A DNA stretch of 64,000 nucleotides from the NCBI GenBank assembly GCA_014238615.1, contig JABAAT010000038.1, forward strand, positions 1-64,000, given 5' to 3'. The notes below the pieces were generated by a model. That model was not told where the DNA came from and did no database searches. It saw only the letters and a program-made list of their open reading frames with translations. Source of the stretch: Gammaproteobacteria bacterium. Its GTDB lineage: Bacteria; Pseudomonadota; Gammaproteobacteria; Porifericomitales; Porifericomitaceae. Within the stretch, counting starts at the first letter, position 1. The number at the start of each line of letters is the position of its first letter. The translations under genes and the position numbers were made by a program. Below are positions 46,249 to 55,553 of the stretch, piece by piece.

Positions 46249-46459
46249 ATGCAGAAAAGGCAGAAATCCACACAGGAGGTGGCGGAGCGGAGGCGCTTGC
46301 AGGGCTTGATGCGGGAAACGGCAGCTAGGGGGGGAGATCGCCGGCGGGATGATGGAGATGGCGGACCTGTTGAGGCGGAGGGCCAAGGAACTGAGGCGGA
46401 AGACCAAGGATCTAAGGGATGCCCGATCTGTTGTAAAAAAGCATCAACACTTAACGTAA
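46249..46459 (+). pseudogene. Small basic helical protein, frame interrupted at a G7 run
   Basis: GGAGG at 46236-46240 precedes an ATG at 46249. The first 27 codons read MQKRQKSTQEVAERRRLQGL and on. After a run of seven G (46328-46334) the protein-like sequence continues in another frame as GGMMEMADLLRRRAKELRRK to a TAA at 46457. With six G the product would be 69 aa, charged and helical. The uninterrupted frame instead gives a low-complexity Gly/Asp tail to 46497. Loss of frame, phase variation at the G run, or a base-call error are all possible. I do not recognise the family. Confidence 0.5.
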
Positions 46460-46464
46460 CGGCT
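46425..46464 (+). repeat. Inverted repeat arm, right end of the small-ORF segment
   Basis: Reads GATCTGTTGTAAAAAAGCAT and ends in ACTTAACGTAACGGCT, the inverted partner of 46175-46212. The end of the small ORF lies inside this arm, just as the ankyrin gene ends inside its own arm. Confidence 0.78.
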
Positions 46465-46476
46465 GGCCCGCCGCAC
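46465..46476 (+). repeat. Junction direct repeat, copy 3
   Basis: GGCCCGCCGCAC directly after the small-ORF segment, identical to copy 1. The 144 bp from here to the recD stop holds no gene. Confidence 0.7.
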
Positions 46477-46620
46477 TCCACGTTCCTTTGCATGTAGCAC
46501 GGTGCTTCCCGCTGCCTCTGACAGCCCTTTAGCACTATTCGGCAGCACCATTCGGCCGCTCCGAAGTCATCTACTCCAGACCCCCGGTCGCCTTCCGGCA
46601 GCAGTGGGACACCTGCGTTT

Positions 46621-48489
46621 TTAGATGGTGGTTCCGGGGCCCACCCGAAGCTGATTTGCGTGGGGCTGTTCCCGCCAGGATCTGGATGGCTCCCGGGAGG
46701 CGCGCAGCATCTCCCCCAGGCCCGAGTTGCGGTGCGCCGGGCGAGCCACGGCTTGCTTCACGGCGGCGGTGGTACCCCATATCTCCAGTTCCCGGCGGGC
46801 GCGGGTGACGGCCGTGTAGAACAGCTCCCGGGTCAGCTGTGGGTGTCCCGGGGGTGGCAGCAACAGGCAGACGCGCTCGAATTCGGAACCCTGGGATCGA
46901 TGCACGGTCAGGGCGAAGGCTGTCTGGTGCGGAGGCGCCACCGCCGGGGGCAGGAGGCGCGCGGAGCCGGTGGGGGATGCGAAGTACAGGCTCGCTTCTG
47001 CTCCGGGTTTTCTCAGGGTGAGACCCAGGTCGCCGTTGTAGAGGCGACGTGCGTGGTGGTTGCGGGTCAACAGCACCGGGCGGCCGGGGTACCAGGGATC
47101 AAACTGGGTGGGGCCTTGTCCTTGTGTACGCAGCCACTGCTCCACCATGAGGTTCAGTCCGTCGACACCATAGGGGCCCTTGCGCAACACGGCCAGCAGC
47201 CTGCATTCCTGGAAGGCTTCCAATGCCTGTTCGGGGTCTTCCCGGCGGAGGGACTCGAGGTAGGGTTCCAGCCAGGGGGGCAGCACCCGCTTCAGGGCTT
47301 TCCGGAGCTCTCCCGTGTTGTCCAGGTTTTGGAAGCGCAGGCCGCCGTCGCCGCCTTCCTCCAGTAATTCCAGGGCGCTTTGTGAGTCACCGGCGCGCAC
47401 TGCTTCGGCCAGGCGGGCGATGCTGCCGGCAGCGCTGAAGCGGTGATTGTGGCGCAACAGCACCACGCTGTCGTCGAAGCCGGGGCGGGGGGCGGCCGGC
47501 AGGATGCCGGGACAGAAGCCGCCCAGTTCTTCGATCAACCCGGGGGAATAGCCCTCGGCATCGCCGCACAGCTCCGCCAGTACGGCGCCTGCCTCCACCG
47601 AAGCCAACTGATCCTTGTCCCCCAGTAAGACCAGGTGTGCCTGCTCCGGCAGGGCCTGTAACAGCGCCGCCGCCAGCTCCAGGTCCATCATGGAGGCCTC
47701 GTCCACCACCAACAGATCCAGCAGCAGGGGATGCTCTCGGGTGTGGCGGAAGCCTCCGTCCCGGCGCGCGCCCAGCAGGCGGTGCATGGTAAGCACCGGC
47801 GGGTCGCGCAAGGCGGAGGGAAGCTCCAGGCGCTCCGCCTCCAGCGCCACCATCTGTCCGAGGCGCGCCGCAGCGCGCCCGGTGGGAGCGGCGAGCGCGA
47901 AGCGAGGCGGGGCAGTGGAATGCTGCTCCAGCCAGAGGGCCAGCAAGCGCGCTACGGTGGTGGTTTTGCCGGTGCCGGGCCCACCGGAGATGATGCACAG
48001 GGGGCGCAATAAAGCCAGCGTCGCCGCCAGGCGTTGACGGTCCGGGCTTTCAGGGGCGACAGCAACGGGGAACAGCTCCTCCAGGCCGGCTGCCAAGCGC
48101 TTGTGATCGATCCTGGGCTTTTGTCGGACGCGGCGGCGCAGGCGGCGTGCCAAGTCGTTCTCCAGGGCCCAGTGGCGGTAGAGATAGAGGCGCCCGCTAC
48201 CGTCCAGAACCAGGGGACGGCGCTCCCCGGGAGCGCCCACCACCGGGCTCTGCTCCAGTTCCCGGCGCCAGGCCGCCCAAGCCTTACCCTGTTGCCGGGA
48301 ACCGGAATTCCGGTCGTCCCCGGTGCTCGTTAAGTCGATGCAGACATGGCCGACGGCCAGCTCCCGGAACAACGTCCGCAGGGCATCCCTGAGCCGCGGG
48401 GCCGTTTTGCCGTGCAGGCGTTCCAGGAGGCCGCCGAGATAGTGGTCGGGGGCCTGTGCAATGGAGTCGGTTGCCTTGGGGGAAGTCAT
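46621..48489 (-). CDS. recD: Exodeoxyribonuclease V subunit alpha, RecD helicase
   Basis: 5'-3' helicase of the RecBCD double-strand break repair machine. 622 aa. Walker A GGPGTGKTTT is at 169-178, a Walker B-like VVDEASMMDLE follows, and the C-terminal UvrD-type motif FALTVHRSQGSEFERV is intact. The variable N-terminal domain ends near residue 150. The start overlaps the recB stop by one base. It is the last gene of recC-recB-recD. Confidence 0.95.
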   Translation of the reverse strand: MTSPKATDSIAQAPDHYLGGLLERLHGKTAPRLRDALRTLFRELAVGHVCIDLTSTGDDRNSGSRQQGKAWAAWRRELEQSPVVGAPGERRPLVLDGSGRLYLYRHWALENDLARRLRRRVRQKPRIDHKRLAAGLEELFPVAVAPESPDRQRLAATLALLRPLCIISGGPGTGKTTTVARLLALWLEQHSTAPPRFALAAPTGRAAARLGQMVALEAERLELPSALRDPPVLTMHRLLGARRDGGFRHTREHPLLLDLLVVDEASMMDLELAAALLQALPEQAHLVLLGDKDQLASVEAGAVLAELCGDAEGYSPGLIEELGGFCPGILPAAPRPGFDDSVVLLRHNHRFSAAGSIARLAEAVRAGDSQSALELLEEGGDGGLRFQNLDNTGELRKALKRVLPPWLEPYLESLRREDPEQALEAFQECRLLAVLRKGPYGVDGLNLMVEQWLRTQGQGPTQFDPWYPGRPVLLTRNHHARRLYNGDLGLTLRKPGAEASLYFASPTGSARLLPPAVAPPHQTAFALTVHRSQGSEFERVCLLLPPPGHPQLTRELFYTAVTRARRELEIWGTTAAVKQAVARPAHRNSGLGEMLRASREPSRSWREQPHANQLRVGPGTTI

Positions 48490-51400
48490 CAGCGGGCTCC
48501 GCCCGGCGGGCTGTCCTGCCGGGAGTTGCCGATGGCTGCTTCACCTTTCGGCGAGGGGGGCTCTCGGCCCATGGCGGCATCCAGTTCTTCAATGAATGCT
48601 TCCGGGAGGCGGGTGCGCCATACTCCGGAAGCGGCCCGCGCGGGCTCCATACCGCGCAGGAAAAGGTAATAGATAGCACCGAAGTGCCGCTCATACTGAT
48701 AGTCGGGCAGGCGCCAGCGCAGGTAGCGGTGCAGGGCCAGGGTGTAGAACAAGTACTGCAGGCCATAACCGTCCTGGCGCATCACCGCGTCCAGCCGCCC
48801 GGGTACGTAGTCGGCGGGGTCCGCCCCCAGCAGGTGGGATTTGTAGTCAACCAGGTGGTAACGCCCTTCAGACTCGAATACCAGGTCGATGCGGCCTGTA
48901 ACGCAGGCGCGCACCGTGCTGAACTTCAGGTTTTGTACCTGCCGCCGCAGGGATTCGGGCAGGCGTTCAGCGTGACGCGCGCCGAGGCCACGCAACAACT
49001 CGGGGGAGAGGCCGGCGGCACGAAAATCAAAGCCCATTTCATCCAGGCGGCGCGTGCGCGGAATGCCACCCAGGCACAGAGCGCCCTGCTCCTCCAGGCG
49101 CGTGGTAAGCACGCGGCGCCGCAGCTCACAGGCCCAGGCGATGCGCCTTGCCCCTTGCTCGTCCTCCCGGTTTTTTGGGCCGATAAAGCCGTGGTGGCGC
49201 AGCACCTCTGCCGCCAGGGTCCGCAACCCCTTTGCCGCTTCTTCCCCTGGCGCGGGATCCTCAAAATCGGTCCGCTCCAGTAATTCGTGCAGGCAGTGCC
49301 CGGCGCGCTCTCCCGCGGGGAAGGCCGTGGGGAAAGAAGCATCCTGCTCCGGGCTTTTCCCTTTCTCGCGGGCACTCCAATCGTAGTCCGGGTGGTGGGC
49401 GTCCCGGCTTTGCACCAGCAGGCTGTAACTGGCAACGCGGATGCCCGGCTCCGGCGGCGCCCGCACGGGGACGCGCGCCTGGAGCCTGCGGCGATCGCTG
49501 GCGGCCGACCACGGGCGCGCCTCTCCGGCGGGCAATTGCCCCACCTGGATAGCTCCATCGGAGGCACGCTCCAGCCAGGCATAGTCCTGCCCTGCTTCCT
49601 GGTCAGACTCTCTTTGCGGAGGCAACAGGCGTGCCAGCGCCTCTCCGGTCGGTACCCCGGCGGCGCGCTGCGGCGCCCAGACCATGTAGCAGCGGCACCG
49701 CGCGCGGGTCAGGGTCACGTAGCTCAGGCGCATGTGCTCTTCGGCGGCGCGCTTCTGCCGCGCTTCTTCCGGCTCACTCTCGAAGTTCAATGCAGCATGT
49801 TCGCAGTCGGGCGGGCGATGTTCCAGCCAGAGTTCCTCCTTCGTTTTGGAGCGAGGTTTGGAGGGCTGCAGAAAGGGACAAAAAACAACGGGAAACTCGA
49901 GGCCCTTGGCACGGTGCATGGTGAAGATGCGTAGCAACTTCTCATCGCTCTCCAAGCGTCTCTCCTCGTCTTCACCGGGAATCCCAAGATTCTGGGCGGC
50001 GGCATGGAGGCAGCTATCCAGGCGCCGCAGCAAGGCACCCATGCCGGCGTGCGCCGCGCTCTCATACTCGTGCAGCAGTTCCCCCAACTGCAGCAGATCG
50101 GCCAGGCGCCGTCCACCTGAGGGCAGGCGTAACAGCCGGCGCGGCAGCCCCTCATCGCGCAGCAATTGGCGGAACATTGCAATGAACCCCTGGCTTTGCC
50201 AGAGCTTGCGCCAAGCGCGGAAACGCTCCAGGAGTTTGCTCCAGGCCGCCTCGTCTCGGCCCAGTCCGTACAGTTCGGGAGCGTTCCGGCCCAGCAGTTC
50301 CGTGGCCAGGGCAGCGCGCACGCAGGATTCCCGCTCCGGTGTATACACGGCCCACAGCAGCATCCACAGTTCCTCGGCTTCCCGCGTGCGATAAACACTG
50401 TCGCGGCCATAGACCACGGCGGCCACGCCCAGTTCGCGCAGGCAGGCGCGCAGTTCCCGGCTCTCCTCATGCGTATGCACCAGGAAAGCCACGTCGGCAC
50501 CGCGCAAGGGGCGGCGTCGCTCCCCCTCCCTCAGCCAGGCGTGGCCGCTGTCACCCAATCTGAGCAGGCGCACCGCCTCGGCGGCCACGGCCGCGGCGAC
50601 CCGCCGACGCCGGGCAGCGGCAAGCTCCCTGCCCCCTGGTGGGGAGTCCAGCCAAATCCGGAAGGGTGCCTCGCCGTCTCCCTCCACCTCCAGGCACGGC
50701 GGTGCCGCGGCGGGCGCCGGGACAGCTGGGCGAAAGTCGATCTCCGGCAGCAGAAAGGGGTGCTCCACCGCCCCGAAAAGGGCATTCACGGCCTGCACCA
50801 GGCGCGGCGCGGCGCGCCAGTTATGCGCCAAGTGGAAACAGGCGTCGGCCGCGGCGCGCGCCTCCAGGAAAACCCGCAGGTCGGCGCCGCGGAAGCCGTA
50901 GATGGACTGCTTGGGGTCGCCCACCATGAACCAGAGACCGGCCTCGGAATGCTGGAATATGCGCTGCAGGATCTCGTGCTGCACCTGGTCGGTGTCCTGG
51001 AATTCGTCCACTAGCGCGGCCCGGTAGCGGGCGCGCAAGGCCGCCGCAAGACGTTCGCCGCCAGGGGCGCGCAGGGCCGCAAGCAAGCGATTCAGCAGGT
51101 CCTGGAAGGTGTAATGACCGAGGCGCCGTTTGCTCTCCCAGAGCGGGCCCGCGGCTTGCACAAGCAGTTTTTTCTGCAAAGCGACGCGGCGACGCGCGCA
51201 AGCCTCGGCAAAATTCCGCAGGCCGTCCAGGAGCGGCGGACAGGCATCAAACAAAGGGTGCCGGAGCGGCTGATGATGCTTCTTGCAGGCGCTGCTCAAG
51301 GCTTCCGGGCCTAAGCGCTCCAGGAACTGAAGCAGATCCCCGGCGGGCCAGGTCATTGCGTCGGCTTCCAGCCAGCCTTGCAGTTTTCCCAGAAGCTTCC

Positions 51401-52193
51401 TGGTCTTATCTTTCCTGAAAAGATTACGCTTCAGTTCCGGGCCGTCCAGCAGGAAGTCCCGCGCCGGCTCCTGGTTCCGCTTCCAGGCGACCCGGAGCGC
51501 GGCGTAGTGCCCCCGGCAGCTTTGCTCCAGGGGCTCCAACTCCGGCGCTTCGGCGGGCTCCCAACGCAGGTCGGGGCGGCCGGCCCAAGTCTCCACGCCG
51601 CGCGCCAGCCACTCCGGATCGCAACCCTCGGCGGCGGCCCAGGAAGCGTAGAGCACCGGCCCGTCGTAGAACTCGCGGCGCCACAGGTCAGTGGCCTCCT
51701 CCAGCAGCGGCGTATCACGCTCCGGGAGGATCTCAATGCGCCCAGGCAAATCATGCAACGGCGCGTAATCGCTCAACACCCGGCGGCAGAGCGCGTGGAT
51801 GGTGCAGATACCAGCCTCGTCAAAGGCATGCAGGGCCAACCACAGCAAACGCGCCGCCCGCTCCACACCGCCGGCCCGCCGCCAGAGTCCAGTACGCAGG
51901 CACACCGCCTCCTCATCGGCCTCCTCTGCGGCCGCGGCGTCACCTTGCTCGCAGCAAGCCAACTCAACGGCCAGGCGCTCGCGCAGGCGCAGGCGCAGTT
52001 CCGCGCCGGCCGCTTCGCTGAAGGTCACCACCAGGATCTGCTCCACCGGCAATTGCTGCTCCAGAAGCAGACGCAGATAGACAGAGGTCAGGGCATGAGT
52101 CTTGCCGGCACCGGCGGCCGCCTCCACCAACACCGTACCCTGAAGCGGCACTTCCAGGGCGTCAAAACCCCTGGAGGAAGGAACGACAACCAT
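48489..52193 (-). CDS. recB: Exodeoxyribonuclease V subunit beta, RecB helicase-nuclease
   Basis: 3'-5' SF1A helicase with the nuclease domain of RecBCD. 1234 aa from the ATG at 52193 (MVVVPSSRGFDALEVPL), two bases after recC; the frame extends upstream inside recC. Walker A AAAGAGKTHAL is at 24-34, VDEFQDTDQVQHEIL carries Walker B, and FTMHRAKGLEFPVVF is a late helicase motif. The nuclease triad is visible in GRIDLVFESEGRYHLVDYKS near the C-terminus. All activities look intact. Confidence 0.96.
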   Translation of the reverse strand: MVVVPSSRGFDALEVPLQGTVLVEAAAGAGKTHALTSVYLRLLLEQQLPVEQILVVTFSEAAGAELRLRLRERLAVELACCEQGDAAAAEEADEEAVCLRTGLWRRAGGVERAARLLWLALHAFDEAGICTIHALCRRVLSDYAPLHDLPGRIEILPERDTPLLEEATDLWRREFYDGPVLYASWAAAEGCDPEWLARGVETWAGRPDLRWEPAEAPELEPLEQSCRGHYAALRVAWKRNQEPARDFLLDGPELKRNLFRKDKTRKLLGKLQGWLEADAMTWPAGDLLQFLERLGPEALSSACKKHHQPLRHPLFDACPPLLDGLRNFAEACARRRVALQKKLLVQAAGPLWESKRRLGHYTFQDLLNRLLAALRAPGGERLAAALRARYRAALVDEFQDTDQVQHEILQRIFQHSEAGLWFMVGDPKQSIYGFRGADLRVFLEARAAADACFHLAHNWRAAPRLVQAVNALFGAVEHPFLLPEIDFRPAVPAPAAAPPCLEVEGDGEAPFRIWLDSPPGGRELAAARRRRVAAAVAAEAVRLLRLGDSGHAWLREGERRRPLRGADVAFLVHTHEESRELRACLRELGVAAVVYGRDSVYRTREAEELWMLLWAVYTPERESCVRAALATELLGRNAPELYGLGRDEAAWSKLLERFRAWRKLWQSQGFIAMFRQLLRDEGLPRRLLRLPSGGRRLADLLQLGELLHEYESAAHAGMGALLRRLDSCLHAAAQNLGIPGEDEERRLESDEKLLRIFTMHRAKGLEFPVVFCPFLQPSKPRSKTKEELWLEHRPPDCEHAALNFESEPEEARQKRAAEEHMRLSYVTLTRARCRCYMVWAPQRAAGVPTGEALARLLPPQRESDQEAGQDYAWLERASDGAIQVGQLPAGEARPWSAASDRRRLQARVPVRAPPEPGIRVASYSLLVQSRDAHHPDYDWSAREKGKSPEQDASFPTAFPAGERAGHCLHELLERTDFEDPAPGEEAAKGLRTLAAEVLRHHGFIGPKNREDEQGARRIAWACELRRRVLTTRLEEQGALCLGGIPRTRRLDEMGFDFRAAGLSPELLRGLGARHAERLPESLRRQVQNLKFSTVRACVTGRIDLVFESEGRYHLVDYKSHLLGADPADYVPGRLDAVMRQDGYGLQYLFYTLALHRYLRWRLPDYQYERHFGAIYYLFLRGMEPARAASGVWRTRLPEAFIEELDAAMGREPPSPKGEAAIGNSRQDSPPGGAR

Positions 52194-52195
52194 GC

Positions 52196-55100
52196 TCAGG
52201 TCTTCTCCAGGTGGGCGAGTAGGGGTTCCCACACGGCACGGGCGCAACTTTCAAAATCCGTTTCCCGCTCCTCCTGACCTTCCCGCCGCCAGCCGTATCC
52301 CCGAAAGGCGGTGCGGAAAAACCATTGCTCGGTCTCTATCGAGTCCCGCGGCATGGGCGGGTCCTCGTTCTGCCGGGTGCGCTCCTTCGACAAGGCAAGC
52401 GCCAACTTGCGCGCCGAACCGGGTGGACAAGGCAGGGGCCGCTCCCGGCCGACCTCGTACAACTTCAGCAGACTCCGCAGTTCGCGGGCGGCGCACCCGT
52501 CATCCAGGTGGCGCAGGCGGCGGCGCTCCACCCCCCCCTCTTCATCCAGACCCAGGGCCAGGGAATCGCCCCGATCGCCTCCCAGGCTCCAGGCCAGGTG
52601 CTCCAGCCACAAGGCGATCTCATCCTTCGGCCGCAACCGACCTGCACGGTAATGCAACACTCCCACGCCGCCCAAGCGACTCAAGCGACACCGCAGACGC
52701 CATCCATCCAGGGTGAATTCCCGTTCCTGGATTTTTTCTTCGGGACGCGGTACTTCACGAATCGCGGTGACCAACCCCTGTACGGCGGCCAGTTCGTCGC
52801 ACAGCAGCGCCGTGCCCACGGCACCGGGCGGCAGCAGCCCGGTGACGTGCAACAGGCGCCGCAATGGCTCCGGTTCGCTTCCGGCCAGCAGCTCCTTCAG
52901 GAGCCGCGTGCGCAACTGGTAGCGGCGCAGTCCATCCAATTGAAAAAACTCGGTCCGCGGCAAGGACTCCTCCGGGCGCGGCGGCCATAGCGAGAAGCGC
53001 CCACGCAACAGGTGGCGTGCCGGATCCTGGAAGAACTCGATAAGCTCACCCAGATCGAGGCTTTGCCCGGGCCAGGGGGAAGGACTCCCCGCGGGCGCCT
53101 GGGGCGGGGCTCCGGACACCGGCTCTGCGGCGGGGAAAAAAGCCTCGGGGGCAGAGGGCAGGGTCTCATCTCGATTGGGGTCCGGGCAAAATTCACTCGC
53201 ATAGCTTTGCAGCGCCGATGTGTCGGGATCGAAGCAACGGTGGCTGAAGGGATGCAGGGGATGCTGGATGACCGGAAATTTCGCGCGGTCCCGTCCGCGC
53301 CCCAGGTAATCCAACAGCTCCTGCAGGGGGCGGGCCGGCGGCAGGGGGGCGTCGTCGCGGCCGCGGCGCCCGGTATAACTCAGGTACAGGCAACGGCGCG
53401 CGGCCAGGATGGCATCCAGGAACAGGGCTCGATCCTCGTCCCGGGGGGAACGATCGCCGCGCCGGCGGGGCGCCTCGCGCAACAGGTCGAAATGAAAGCG
53501 GCGCCGGGGGCGCGGCAGACTACCGTCATTGAGTCCCAGGACACAGACCACTTCAAATGGAAGTCTGCGCAGTACGGCCATGGGGGCACACAGCACCCCA
53601 TCCCGGGAAGACGGCGCGGAGAACGTGGAAAACTGCTCATTCAAGAGCAACACCATCGCCTCTAACTCCAACTTGCCCCTGTAATCGGCGTCAGCGGCGG
53701 CTTTTTCAAAACGCCGCACGGCGCTGCGCAGCGGCGTCAGCTCGGCTTCCCGGCCGGCCTCCGGTTGCAGGCAGCGCCCGATCAGTTCGCGCAACAATTC
53801 CGCCCAGCGCTCCGGGGTCCGGGGTTTTCCCAGGCGCTTGCGCAACTCCCGCAGCGTCTCCAGCAAAGCGCCCAGGCCATTCAAGGTCTTCAGGCCGTCC
53901 CAGTCCAGCACCGGCACCGGCGCCAACCCCATAAAAAGCTCGCCGGCCAAGGGCAACGCGTAACCCAATGACAGCCGATCCAGGGCGGTGCGCCAGGTGT
54001 GCGCCGGCGCGGGCGGCAGGTCGCGATCCCGCCAATCGCTCTCGTCCAGGCCCCAGGCGACCCCGGCGTCCGGTAACCAGCCCCGCACGCGACCCAGATC
54101 TTCCTCGTCCAGATCGAAGCGCCGACGCAGCATCTGCTCCTCCAGCAGGTCCAGAACGTAGTGGCTGTCAACACGTTCCCGGGGCAGGCGCAACAGGCGC
54201 AGGAAAAGCTCCCGCAGACCCACGCCGCGGTCAGCGCCCAGAACGTAAGGAATGCGGCGCTCCGGCGGCGCGGCCCCGAACACCGCGTCCAGGCAACCGG
54301 TGTAGGCGGAGAACTCCGGCGCCGTTACCGCCACCTGCCCGGGCCGAAGCCCTGGATCGTCGTCAAACAGGGACAGCAGCCGGTCATGCAGCGCCTCTAC
54401 TTCGCGCAGCGGACTATGACAGCTGTGCACCTCCAGGGAAGGGTCAGGAGGAAGTACCGGAGTCTCCGGCGCACCGCCCGTGCTCCTGGGCCGCGGCCCA
54501 GGATCGCGCAACTGCAGAAACTCCCGCTGCAGCCGCGGCAAAATCCCATCCCCCGCGGGAGACTCAAAGAGTTCCTCGGAATCGGCGTCCGGGCAATGCT
54601 CCAGCAGCAGCTCCTGCAAATCCCGCCCCTGCCGACCCAACACGGCCAGCAACCGGTTGCCCTCCTCCATGTAGGGCGCCGAGGCGCGCTCGCGCACCTC
54701 CCGGGTCACGATATCGCCCCAGTATTCCTGGCAGGGGTTGAGCACGAAAAGATGCAGTTCGCAGAAGCGCGCCAGCACATTCAGTAATTGCAGGTAACGG
54801 GGGGATAGCTCCGGTAACGCAAACAGGCTGACCCGGTGCGGCCAGGCGGGCGTGGTAAGGGTCCCGGCGGCGGCGCGCTCCAGCAGTTCTTTGCTCCGGC
54901 GCGCCCAATGCAGACCCCCCGCCCCCCCGGCGGCCAGGCACCGCCAGAGCGCCGCCTGGAAACGCGTCTCCGGAGATGCCGCCGCGCCAGCCTCCCGTTC
55001 CCACTCCAGCAGCCAGTCGGGACGATATACCAGGTACTTTGAAAAAACTTCGTCCAGCTGCAGGGCCAGCAACGCCCGCGCCTCACCGCCGCGCGGCAGT

Positions 55101-55423
55101 TCCCGCCAAGGCGCCTCCTCCTCGGCGCTCCCCTCAAAAGCCCCGAGCATTCGCCAGGCCAGGGGCGGCGGCGGCGCCTCGGGCAACTCCGACGGCCCTG
55201 CGGCGCGCAGCAATTCCCAGGCAAAAGCAGCGGGCAGGGGAAACCGCATATGCGCACAGATCCCCAGCTCCCCGGCCAGGCGCAGGCGCAGCCAACGCTC
55301 CATGCCGCGACTCTGCACCACCACCGTCTCCGCCACGAAAGGCGCCGCCGGCGCCTCGCGCAACAACAGGGTCAGGCGATCGGCCAACCGCTCCAGGCGA
55401 TTCCCCTGGTGAAGATGCAACAC
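52196..55423 (-). CDS. recC: Exodeoxyribonuclease V subunit gamma, RecC
   Basis: Chi-recognising subunit, an inactive helicase-nuclease relative. About 1075 aa from the GTG at 55423 (VLHLHQGNRLERLADRL), which matches the usual RecC N-terminus; an ATG at 55549 would add 42 unconserved residues and end four bases from the divergent lpxH. Motifs include SRGMERWLRLRLAGELGICA and LGLNDGSLPRPRRRFHFDLL. It leads the recCBD operon; ptrA, found inside this locus in E. coli, is absent. Confidence 0.94.
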   Translation of the reverse strand: MLHLHQGNRLERLADRLTLLLREAPAAPFVAETVVVQSRGMERWLRLRLAGELGICAHMRFPLPAAFAWELLRAAGPSELPEAPPPPLAWRMLGAFEGSAEEEAPWRELPRGGEARALLALQLDEVFSKYLVYRPDWLLEWEREAGAAASPETRFQAALWRCLAAGGAGGLHWARRSKELLERAAAGTLTTPAWPHRVSLFALPELSPRYLQLLNVLARFCELHLFVLNPCQEYWGDIVTREVRERASAPYMEEGNRLLAVLGRQGRDLQELLLEHCPDADSEELFESPAGDGILPRLQREFLQLRDPGPRPRSTGGAPETPVLPPDPSLEVHSCHSPLREVEALHDRLLSLFDDDPGLRPGQVAVTAPEFSAYTGCLDAVFGAAPPERRIPYVLGADRGVGLRELFLRLLRLPRERVDSHYVLDLLEEQMLRRRFDLDEEDLGRVRGWLPDAGVAWGLDESDWRDRDLPPAPAHTWRTALDRLSLGYALPLAGELFMGLAPVPVLDWDGLKTLNGLGALLETLRELRKRLGKPRTPERWAELLRELIGRCLQPEAGREAELTPLRSAVRRFEKAAADADYRGKLELEAMVLLLNEQFSTFSAPSSRDGVLCAPMAVLRRLPFEVVCVLGLNDGSLPRPRRRFHFDLLREAPRRRGDRSPRDEDRALFLDAILAARRCLYLSYTGRRGRDDAPLPPARPLQELLDYLGRGRDRAKFPVIQHPLHPFSHRCFDPDTSALQSYASEFCPDPNRDETLPSAPEAFFPAAEPVSGAPPQAPAGSPSPWPGQSLDLGELIEFFQDPARHLLRGRFSLWPPRPEESLPRTEFFQLDGLRRYQLRTRLLKELLAGSEPEPLRRLLHVTGLLPPGAVGTALLCDELAAVQGLVTAIREVPRPEEKIQEREFTLDGWRLRCRLSRLGGVGVLHYRAGRLRPKDEIALWLEHLAWSLGGDRGDSLALGLDEEGGVERRRLRHLDDGCAARELRSLLKLYEVGRERPLPCPPGSARKLALALSKERTRQNEDPPMPRDSIETEQWFFRTAFRGYGWRREGQEERETDFESCARAVWEPLLAHLEKT

Positions 55424-55553
55424 GGTCGGCCTAAGGGCAAGGGTCCGGGAAGCAACAGGCGCCGGCCAGCACCCGACTGAAGCTAGAATAGCGGGACCCC
55501 CCGCATCGCCCGTCACCGGCCCCTCCCGGGACGGCGCCTCCACTCCCAAGACA

